This document shows, piece after piece, positions 1 through 5,227 of a stretch of DNA of 6,543 bases. The stretch's first letter is position 1. Each line of letters begins with the position of its first letter. The stretch comes from Acidobacteriota bacterium. Lineage in GTDB: Bacteria > Acidobacteriota > Terriglobia > Acidiferrales > UBA7541. The translations under genes were made by a program, and so were the position numbers. Below the pieces are notes generated by a model, which saw nothing but the letters and a program-made list of their open reading frames with translations, searched no databases and was not told the DNA's origin. Location: NCBI GenBank assembly GCA_016179005.1, contig JACOSF010000306.1, positions 1 to 6,543 of the forward strand, given 5' to 3'.

Positions 1-777
1 CCCGACGGCGCCATCTGGGTCAGCGGCACCAGCCACGTCATTCATTCCGTCGGCTTCGCCATGCAGCAGCTCGGCTTCAAGCTCTTGAACGACATCACCT
101 GGGTCAAGCCCAATCCGCCACCCAATCTCTCCTGCCGCTACTTCACTCACGCCACCGAAACCCTTATCTGGGCTGCCAAAAACAAAAAGAGCCGCCACAC
201 GTTTCACTACCGGCTGATGAAGGAAACCAACGGTGGCAAGCAAATGAAGTCCGTCTGGCCGTTTTATCCGCCCTCCGCCGACGAAAAACGCTTTGGCAAG
301 CACCCCACGCAAAAGCCTGTCGCTTTGCTCGAACGCATCCTCCTTGCCTCATCCAATCCCCACGACCTCGTCCTCGACCCTTTCATGGGCAGCGGCACGA
401 CCGCCATCGTCGCCATCCGCGCCTCTCGCTTCGTCATCGGCATCGAAGCCTTCCCAGAATGGAACTCGCTATCGCTGCGTCGGATTATCGCTGAATTAGT
501 CTTTGTGCAGATTTGTGTTGATCTGTGTGGCGTTTCCGTGGATCGATCAGTGTTCGCGGAAACGCGGGCAAGGAATTGCGCGCACGTGGCCAAGCTCGTC
601 CAGCAGGAACGCAAGTTTTACTTCGTGGGAACAAATCAGCGGGAAGTGATCTACTCAGTCGAAGCGGATTCGCTCGACGACGCTTGGCAAAAATTCCGCG
701 CCACCACCCACTCCGGCAAAGAAATCCTCTTCGTCATCAAGACCGAAACAGAGATTTATCTCGCGCAAGGAACATGA
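1..777 (+). CDS. Beta-class site-specific DNA methyltransferase, 3' part (5' end outside window)
   Basis: The frame is open from base 1, so the true start lies upstream; the ATG at 61 is internal. The 258 visible residues look like the C-terminal two thirds of a beta-class (M.HinfI/DpnA-like) amino-methyltransferase, which transfers a methyl group from AdoMet to adenine (or cytosine N4) in a DNA target. Seen, counting from base 1: GAIWVSG near residue 3, the target-recognition stretch NDITWVKPNPPPNLSCRYFT at 30-49, motif X-like KHPTQKP at 100-106, AdoMet motif I DPFMGSGTT at 126-134 (bases 376-402), and motif II IGIE at 146-149. The catalytic (D/N)PP(Y/F) motif IV must be upstream and cannot be checked. 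After IGIE the usual helix is poor, and about 105 residues of unfamiliar tail follow, beginning with a degenerate 10-bp repeat. GTG 586, with AAGGA 11 nt before it, could instead start a separate 63-aa protein in the same frame. The family call is firm; the specificity is unknown. Confidence 0.88.
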   Translation, partial: PDGAIWVSGTSHVIHSVGFAMQQLGFKLLNDITWVKPNPPPNLSCRYFTHATETLIWAAKNKKSRHTFHYRLMKETNGGKQMKSVWPFYPPSADEKRFGKHPTQKPVALLERILLASSNPHDLVLDPFMGSGTTAIVAIRASRFVIGIEAFPEWNSLSLRRIIAELVFVQICVDLCGVSVDRSVFAETRARNCAHVAKLVQQERKFYFVGTNQREVIYSVEADSLDDAWQKFRATTHSGKEILFVIKTETEIYLAQGT

Positions 778-789
778 TCTAATTGCCCC

Positions 790-1773
790 GTGCAAAATCC
801 GTCTTATTTCTTGGTTTCCGTTTCGACAGCGGAAAACCTCGAACTCTGCAAGAAGTATGCTCTAGCTGGCTTCCCAAGCGGTGCTAGTGGAGTTTGGACT
901 TTTTGCGAGATTCAGGATGGAGACTTTCTTTCATTCCTGTACGGAGCGAGGGCCTACAACCTTTATCGAGTGTCGAAACGAGAAGCAATTAGAGACGCTG
1001 ACAAGCTGCCTCCATGGAAACCGCTAACGTTCAAAGAGTCCGGGAAAACATACTTCTTTCCGTTCAGGTTGCAATTGCAGCCCGTCCGAATTTTTGCTGA
1101 GCCACTCGTAAGAGCGGAGTTTTCATATGTAGCAGAAAACCTTCTTCTTCGAGGCGGATACCGCAAGACCCATTTTCAAGCGGACCAGACCACATTGCAG
1201 AGTGTCTCGCAGATGGGAACCCTGTCCGAAGGTCGGCCCGAGCCACTTTCTTTGCCTGATTATGCCACTTTCAATCCGTCCTTCACTCGCAACACAAAGC
1301 TTTTGCGAAGTCCCGAAGTGTCGAGGTTCCAAGAAACGATCCTGCAGTCCGCTATCCGGCGGCACTTGTCGGAAGAGGTCACCCTCGCCAGTTTTCTTAG
1401 ACGCCTCAATCTATCCACTCCACCTGCAGCTGCATTAGAGATTCTAGGAGAGAAAGCCTTGCCCCAGGGACACATCGACCTTCTGTTGAAGCAGCGTGTG
1501 CCTCTAGGAACGGCTCTGAACATCCCTATAGAAGTAAAACTGAACCGCGCTCAAGCCAAAGACGTATCGCAAGTGTGTGCATACATGAGCGAGCTAGGAG
1601 AGGAATGTCCCGTCGGCATTCTGGTGGCTGCAGAATTCAGTAAAAAGGCAGTCCGCCTTGCGAAAGAAAAGGGAATCAGATTGGTTAAATACGCTGTTAG
1701 TTTGGACTTAAGGGAACCCGTAGGTTTCGCCGAAATCCACCGAGCCCTCATGTTTGAGCCTGTAGAAAATTAA
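790..1773 (+). CDS. PUA/EVE-like domain fused to PD-(D/E)XK nuclease, probable restriction endonuclease
   Basis: A 327-aa protein, probably a DNA-cutting restriction enzyme. Residues about 6-140 look like a PUA-superfamily EVE/YTH-like domain: YFLVSVSTAENLELC at the start, a G-x-W-T-F segment near 34, GDFLSFLYGA at 44-53, then PPWKP and FPFRL motifs. Such domains recognise DNA targets or modified bases in other restriction enzymes. Residues about 175-305 form a PD-(D/E)XK nuclease: helix EVSRFQETILQSAIRRHL, GHID with D230, IEVK with E248 and K250, and a RecB-like Q-x3-Y motif at Q261-Y265. All expected catalytic residues are present, so it looks intact. GTG 790 is the first start after the in-frame stop of the methylase, 12 nt away, and precedes the conserved domain closely; the only nearby Shine-Dalgarno-like site, AAGGA at 767-771, is rather far. 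GC is about 50% on sampled lines against over 60% in neighbours, suggesting transfer. The adjacent methylase suggests a type II pair; a modification-dependent (type IV) role is the alternative. Confidence 0.8.
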   Translation: MQNPSYFLVSVSTAENLELCKKYALAGFPSGASGVWTFCEIQDGDFLSFLYGARAYNLYRVSKREAIRDADKLPPWKPLTFKESGKTYFFPFRLQLQPVRIFAEPLVRAEFSYVAENLLLRGGYRKTHFQADQTTLQSVSQMGTLSEGRPEPLSLPDYATFNPSFTRNTKLLRSPEVSRFQETILQSAIRRHLSEEVTLASFLRRLNLSTPPAAALEILGEKALPQGHIDLLLKQRVPLGTALNIPIEVKLNRAQAKDVSQVCAYMSELGEECPVGILVAAEFSKKAVRLAKEKGIRLVKYAVSLDLREPVGFAEIHRALMFEPVEN

Positions 1774-1902
1774 CCTCGGAAACCAACAGGAACCGCCACG
1801 TCCGCGACAAAATCCGCCAGCAACTCCAATCCCGAAGCCTCGGGACTCCGCGACATGCACCTCCTCGAATTCCTCGGCCCCGGCTCCTACCGCCCGACCT
1901 AG
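1758..1902 (+). pseudogene. Frameshifted C-terminal remnant of a DpnI-type winged-helix restriction enzyme
   Basis: Two short reading frames here join into one recognisable protein end. From 1773 one frame reads TSETNRNRHVRDKIRQQLQ (to 1829); from 1846 the frame shifted by one base reads LRDMHLLEFLGPGSYRPT and stops at TAG 1900-1902. Together these resemble the closing winged helix of DpnI / Dam-replacing restriction endonucleases, whose usual end has the form 'hvrdKIRQQLQvLRD-gllEFlgrGrYRl' (from memory). A TGA at 1755-1757 closes the first frame upstream, and the nuclease gene ends within the fragment's left edge, so the body of the enzyme is gone. The frame break coincides with a 16-bp hairpin (separate entry). 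The piece is too short to act alone. The family assignment rests on this short match. Confidence 0.6.
1830..1845. repeat. 16-bp perfect inverted repeat inside the enzyme remnant
   Basis: TCCCGAAGCCTCGGGA: two 6-bp arms (TCCCGA / TCGGGA) around an AGCC loop. Its length is 1 modulo 3. Removing it joins the codons for ...RQQLQ to LRDMHLLEF..., restoring one continuous frame, so it looks like an insertion rather than original coding sequence. Removal of the central 13 bp would do the same and leave one extra codon. It is too short to carry any gene. Confidence 0.6.
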
Positions 1903-1930
1903 CCCCGCCTCTGCATCTTGAATTCTGATT

Positions 1931-1962
1931 CACTCAATCGCTCAATCACTCAATGACTCAAT
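1931..1962. repeat. Octamer tandem array, four copies of NNCTCAAT
   Basis: CACTCAAT, CGCTCAAT, CACTCAAT and GACTCAAT follow one another without gaps. The last six bases are constant and only the first two vary. This is a short tandemly repeated repetitive sequence in a gene-free stretch; no function is visible. Confidence 0.8.
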
Positions 1963-1968
1963 CCTCTC

Positions 1969-1989
1969 CCACTCACCACTCGCCACTCT
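1969..1989. repeat. Heptamer tandem array, three copies of CCACTCN
   Basis: CCACTCA, CCACTCG and CCACTCT are contiguous. The CCACTC core recurs further downstream at 2150-2155, 2190-2195 and 2318-2323 (the last as GCCACTCT), so these intergenic repeats appear to belong to one degenerate family. Confidence 0.75.
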
Positions 1990-1999
1990 CTTTTTCCCC

Positions 2000-2028
2000 T
2001 TGACACGCCATTGACTATAAGCTATAAT
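2000..2028 (+). promoter_or_regulatory. Consensus sigma70 promoter, TTGACA-N17-TATAAT
   Basis: The -35 TTGACA lies at 2000-2005 and the -10 TATAAT at 2023-2028, separated by exactly 17 bp, a full match to the housekeeping consensus. Transcription should start near 2035. An inverted pair ATTGAC (2010-2015) / GTCAAT (2031-2036) flanks the -10 box and may be an operator; TTGAC also recurs directly 11 bp after the -35 box. The next credible gene starts at 2345, so the transcript has either a leader of about 310 nt or a non-coding product. The 116-aa frame at 2011-2361 is mostly translated repeats and is not convincing. Confidence 0.7.
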
Positions 2029-2140
2029 CTGTCAATGACTACCGCCTCCCAGCTTACCTGGTTCTCCACCTCTCATCCCTTCAACCCTTTAACGTCTAAC
2101 CCTTGCCAAATGAATACGTTTATTCTCGCCCCCGCTAAGT

Positions 2141-2200
2141 CCTTATCCTGCCACTCTTACCGTTTCTTCGGCCGCTATCTCCTTATGCTGCCACTCTTAC
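2141..2200 (+). repeat. Spaced direct repeat, two 20-bp copies 40 bp apart
   Basis: CCTTATCCTGCCACTCTTAC at 2141-2160 and CCTTATGCTGCCACTCTTAC at 2181-2200 differ at one base and are separated by 20 bp of unlike sequence. Two units only, without a leader or cas genes, do not make a CRISPR. Both lie downstream of the promoter at 2000-2028, so they would be in its transcript. Confidence 0.75.
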
Positions 2201-2226
2201 AAAAAGCACCGGGGTGGGGGGCTATC

Positions 2227-2256
2227 CGCGGGCCACGATTCGCGCACCGCGTTTTT
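2227..2256 (+). terminator. Possible weak terminator-like hairpin
   Basis: CGCGG at 2227-2231 can pair with CCGCG at 2247-2251, directly followed by five T residues at 2252-2256. The 5-bp stem with a 15-nt loop is weak. If it works, a transcript from the upstream promoter would be about 220 nt and non-coding. Confidence 0.25.
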
Positions 2257-2291
2257 CCGATACGACAGTTCGACCTTTCGACATTCCGGCT

Positions 2292-2323
2292 CTGTCACCC
2301 TGTCACTCTGCAACTCTGCCACT
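2292..2323. repeat. Octamer tandem array, four copies of CTGYCACY-like unit
   Basis: CTGTCACC, CTGTCACT, CTGCAACT and CTGCCACT are contiguous, ending 13 bp before the ribosome-binding site of the next gene. The last unit contains the CCACT core of the other repeats in this intergenic region. Confidence 0.75.
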
Positions 2324-2344
2324 CTTTCCCCTTGCGAGGTTCCC

Positions 2345-3001
2345 ATGAGTCACATTCCTAAGGAATCGGTCCGCTGTGAATTCACCTTCCCCAGTGGCCG
2401 CCGTTGTCGCCAAGTGCGCGCCAAGCCCGGCGCTTGCTATTGCTCAACCCACGGCACGCGACAGCAACAGCAGGAGGAAGCCGACCGCATCGGCGATGAA
2501 ATCGTCGGCGCCGATGGCGCGCTCAACACGCAAGAAGGCATTCACAAAGCGCTCGCCAATGTCTTCTGCAATCTCGCGCGCAACCGCATCTCTGCGCGCA
2601 ACGCCGCCGTACTCGGCTATGTCGGGCAATTGATGCTTGTCAGCCGGCCCTCCATCGAGCGCACCATCCAGTCCCTGCTCCCGGCCATGCAGCTCGCCAT
2701 CAAGATCGGCCACCAGAACACGCAATCGCAAATCAAATCCGACGTGGCCCTGCGCAAAAACGCCTTGCTCGAACTGGAGATCCTCAACGGTTTCATGGCC
2801 CAATTCGAAATGTTCCGCGCCATGTCCCCGGAAGACATGCTGCGTTTCATGAGATTCTCCGCCGCCGCGTACTCGGACAAGAGCGTGGGCGTGACTGGCG
2901 CCCCGCCTTCGCCGGCGCCCCAGGGAACTCCCGCGCCCAAGCCGCAAGCAACACCCGATGCCAAAGCCTCGCCGGCCGCGCCGCCCGCGGACTCAAAATG
3001 A
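2345..3001 (+). CDS. Hypothetical protein with N-terminal Cys/His cluster and Pro/Ala-rich tail
   Basis: A 218-aa protein I cannot assign a function to. It opens with a compact putative metal-binding cluster, C11-EFTFPSGRR-C21 followed by C31-x-C33-x2-H36, of the type 'CEf.fpsGrrCr....g..fC..H' that I recall at the head of many hypothetical proteins from acidobacteria and related soil bacteria. A Gln/Glu-rich linker (RQQQQEEAD, 39-47) follows, then a mainly alpha-helical middle (about 60-176) and a low-complexity Pro/Ala/Lys tail (about 183-218). No signal peptide or membrane segment is seen, so it is probably cytoplasmic. ATG 2345 is supported by GAGG at 2336-2339, 5 nt upstream, and by the Cys cluster beginning 10 residues in. 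It stands alone: 79 bp separate it from the next gene. Binding of nucleic acid through the cluster is possible but unproven. Confidence 0.8.
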   Translation: MSHIPKESVRCEFTFPSGRRCRQVRAKPGACYCSTHGTRQQQQEEADRIGDEIVGADGALNTQEGIHKALANVFCNLARNRISARNAAVLGYVGQLMLVSRPSIERTIQSLLPAMQLAIKIGHQNTQSQIKSDVALRKNALLELEILNGFMAQFEMFRAMSPEDMLRFMRFSAAAYSDKSVGVTGAPPSPAPQGTPAPKPQATPDAKASPAAPPADSK

Positions 3002-3013
3002 TCTGCTTTCGCA

Positions 3014-3060
3014 AGTTTCGAGTTTCGAATTTCGCTTGCGCTGTTCGCTGCTCGCTTTGC
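3014..3060. repeat. Heptamer-periodic repeats between two genes
   Basis: AGTTTCG, AGTTTCG, AATTTCG (3014-3034) are contiguous heptamers, and GCTGTTC, GCTGCTC, GCTTTGC (3040-3060) continue the 7-bp period with a different unit. CGCAAG (3010-3015) and CTTGCG (3035-3040) are inverted around the first block and could form a small hairpin. Confidence 0.6.
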
Positions 3061-3062
3061 GT

Positions 3063-3068
3063 TACAAT
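3063..3068 (+). promoter_or_regulatory. Possible -10 box (TACAAT) for the propeller gene
   Basis: TACAAT resembles a sigma70 -10 element and lies 12 bp before the ATG at 3081. No good -35 element stands at 16-18 bp, and no Shine-Dalgarno sequence follows, so a near-leaderless message would result. Tentative. Confidence 0.25.
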
Positions 3069-3080
3069 CGTTGTTCATTG

Positions 3081-5092
3081 ATGCGACGCAAATTTACCAT
3101 TTTCGCGCTCGTCTTATTCGCGGCTGGTTGCCTGCCCGCGCAGACCTGGAAACCCATGGGCCCGCCGGGCGGAGACGTCCTTTCTCTCGCTGCCGACCCC
3201 AGCGACCCCAAGCGCCTCTATCTCGGCACGGCCGACGGCCACATCTTCGGTTCCACCGACACCGGCGAAACCTGGAAACTTCTCGGCCGCGCCGGCACGA
3301 GCTCCGACGGCGTCATCACCGCCATCCTCGTGGACCCGCGCAATCCCAGTCGCGCGAAAACAACGGCGGTGGCGGCGTCTTCAGCAGCGACGATGCGGGC
3401 ATCACCTGGAAAAAATCCGGCCTCGACGAGCATGCCGTCCGCGCGCTGGCCCTGGCGCCGTCGAATCCCGATATCCTCATCGCCGGCGCGCTTGACGGCA
3501 TCTATCGCTCCCGCGACGCCGCCCGTACCTGGCAACGCATCTCTCCCGAAAACCACGAAGAAATCCGCAACCTCGATTCCATTGCCATCGACCCGCGCAA
3601 CCCCGAAATCATTTATGCGGGCACCTATCATCTCCCGTGGAAAACCGCCGACGGCGGCCGCACATGGAAACCGATTCACGACGGCATGATTGACGACTCC
3701 GATGTGATGAGCATCGTGGTGGACCGCACCAACCCGCGCCGCGTCTACGCCAGCGCCTGCTCCGGCATCTACCGCAGCGACGACGCCGGCGCACTCTGGC
3801 GCAAGATTCAGGGCATCCCCTACGCGGCGCGGCGCACGCAGGTCATCCGTCAGGACCCGCATCGCCCGCAGACCATTTACGCGGCCACCACGGAAGGCCT
3901 GTGGAGAACCAACGACGCCGGTGCGTCGTGGCAGCGCCTCACGCCGGCCGATTGGGTGATCAATGCGCTCGTGCTCGATCCCGCAAAGCGGGACCGCCTG
4001 GTCATGGGCACCGAGCGGCTGGGCGTGATGGTCAGCGATAGTGCAGGAAAACAAGCAGGAAAAAAAGACGGACAACAATTCCGCGCCGCCAACGACGGAT
4101 TCTTCCACCGCCAGATTCTCGCGCTCGCGCTCGACCGCGAACGCCCCGAGCGCGTGCTCGCCGTGCTGGCCAACGCGCCGGAACCCGTGCTGGCCACGGA
4201 CGACGCCGGGCGCACATGGAAACCCCTCGGCCCCGGCCTCAAGGCCGAAGCCGTGCGCCGCGTTTATGCTGTGCCCGGCGGATGGCTTGCTGCGCTCGAC
4301 CGCGGCGGCCTGATGCGCTACGACCCCGGAAAATCCGCGTGGCAACGCATCGGCTCGGTGAGCGGCGAGCCCGCCTTCAGCTCGGAAGCAAATGCGCCGC
4401 CGAAAAAAGGGAGGAGAATTCCGGCAAGAATTGTGCGCGGTCCGCGGCCGTTAAGCCATGTCGTCCTGGACATGGCTTTCACGCGCGACGCGTGGTACGC
4501 GGCCACGGACGACGGCTTGCTCGTCTCGCGCGATCAGGGCGCTACGTGGGTCATCACGCCGGTTGGCCCCGTCGTGCTCCCCGCGCGCTCGGTGCGTGTT
4601 TCCCCGGACGCAAAAAGTTTCTGGATCGTCACCTTGCGCGGCATGGTTTTCTCCGGCGACGCCGGAGCCACGTGGTCCTGGCGCGACCTTCCTCTCGAAG
4701 CCGGCGGCGCTCTTCGCCTGGACGCAGCCGGAGAGAGCACGCTGCTCGCCACCGCGGCCAAGGGCCTGTACATCTCCCGCGATTCCGGCAGCACATGGAA
4801 ACAGGCGGCCAACGGGCTGCCGCAGGCCCCCATTCAGGATCTTGCAGTGGTCGGCGACATTTTTCTTGTTTCCATGCAGGCCCAGGGTCTGTACATTTCC
4901 TACGACCGCGGCGCTTCGTGGATGCGCATCGAAGGCACGCTGGCCGAAGGCCGCTTTGCTGTGGTTACCGCCCCGAGGTTTCGGGACGAAGCCGCCTCGA
5001 CTATTTACGCGGCGTCCTCCACCGAGGGGCTCTACGCCGTCGAACTTCCTGCAAAACTGGCTACGTCTTCGTCGCCGCCGCCGAGCCCCTAG
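3081..5092 (+). CDS. Secreted Asp-box (BNR/sortilin-like) beta-propeller protein, frame interrupted once
   Basis: A protein of about 670 aa if the frame is mended. It starts at ATG 3081 with an export signal (MRRK, then a hydrophobic stretch to residue 15). Cleavage could follow LPAQ, or C17 in AAGC could be a lipobox cysteine. Eleven Asp-box motifs (S/T-x-D-x-G-x-T/S-W and variants) follow: 3252, 3383, 3509, 3644, 3776, 3908, 4196, 4526, 4652, 4775 and 4898. These are typical of sialidase-like, sortilin/Vps10 and Ycf48-like propellers, so an extracytoplasmic binding or scaffold role is likely; no sialidase active site is evident. The start frame (phase 0) leads to NPSRAKTT near 3359, whereas ENNGGGGVF from 3356 onward lies in phase 2, so one base, or 3n+1 bases, is missing about 3351-3358. 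No slippery heptamer is present; mutation or sequencing error is likelier than programmed frameshifting. The ATG at 3071 in phase 2 gives no signal peptide and is not the real start. Confidence 0.75.
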
Positions 5093-5180
5093 CTTTCCGT
5101 GAGCCTGTACTTTTTACCAGGTGCGATGCGCATGAAATTTCATAACCCACTTTTTTTCAACGAGAAACAGGTTAACCCTC

Positions 5181-5195
5181 TGGCACGCGGCTTGC
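5181..5195 (+). promoter_or_regulatory. Sigma54 (-24/-12) promoter of the lipoprotein gene
   Basis: TGGCAC (5181-5186), five bases, then TTGC (5192-5195) matches the RpoN consensus TGGCAC-N5-TTGC completely, with GG and GC at the correct spacing. Transcription should start near 5207, giving a leader of about 20 nt that carries AGGAGG at 5217-5222, five bases before ATG 5228. Use of this promoter would require an enhancer-binding activator; an NtrC-type regulator is encoded about 0.9 kb downstream. Confidence 0.75.
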
Positions 5196-5227
5196 CTTCT
5201 AAGCTGCGTGTACAAGAGGAGGTTCCC

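Noticed and set aside
2141..2200. CRISPR array
   Set aside because: Only two repeat units, not palindromic, with a 20-bp spacer and no cas genes.
2011..2361. 116-aa + strand reading frame after the consensus promoter
   Set aside because: It is made largely of translated pyrimidine-rich repeats, has no ribosome-binding site and no recognisable domain, and overlaps the start of the well-supported 2345 gene.
2444..3078. - strand frames of 167 and 153 aa
   Set aside because: Both lie antisense to the 2345 gene and show composition expected of shadow frames in GC-rich DNA.
3351..3362. Programmed -1 frameshift in the propeller gene
   Set aside because: No X-XXY-YYZ slippery heptamer in the incoming frame and no evident downstream pseudoknot; a missing base explains the change more simply.
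3218..4345. Long - strand reading frame of 375 aa
   Set aside because: It is the antisense shadow of the GC-rich propeller gene; the + strand carries the signal peptide and Asp boxes.
4216..5145. 309-aa + strand frame overlapping the propeller gene
   Set aside because: Arg/Ala/Pro-rich out-of-frame translation; the Asp-box motifs continue in the other frame through this whole interval.
5099..5227. Upstream GTG start for the lipoprotein gene
   Set aside because: It would translate the sigma54 promoter and ribosome-binding site and bury the lipoprotein signal 43 residues inside.
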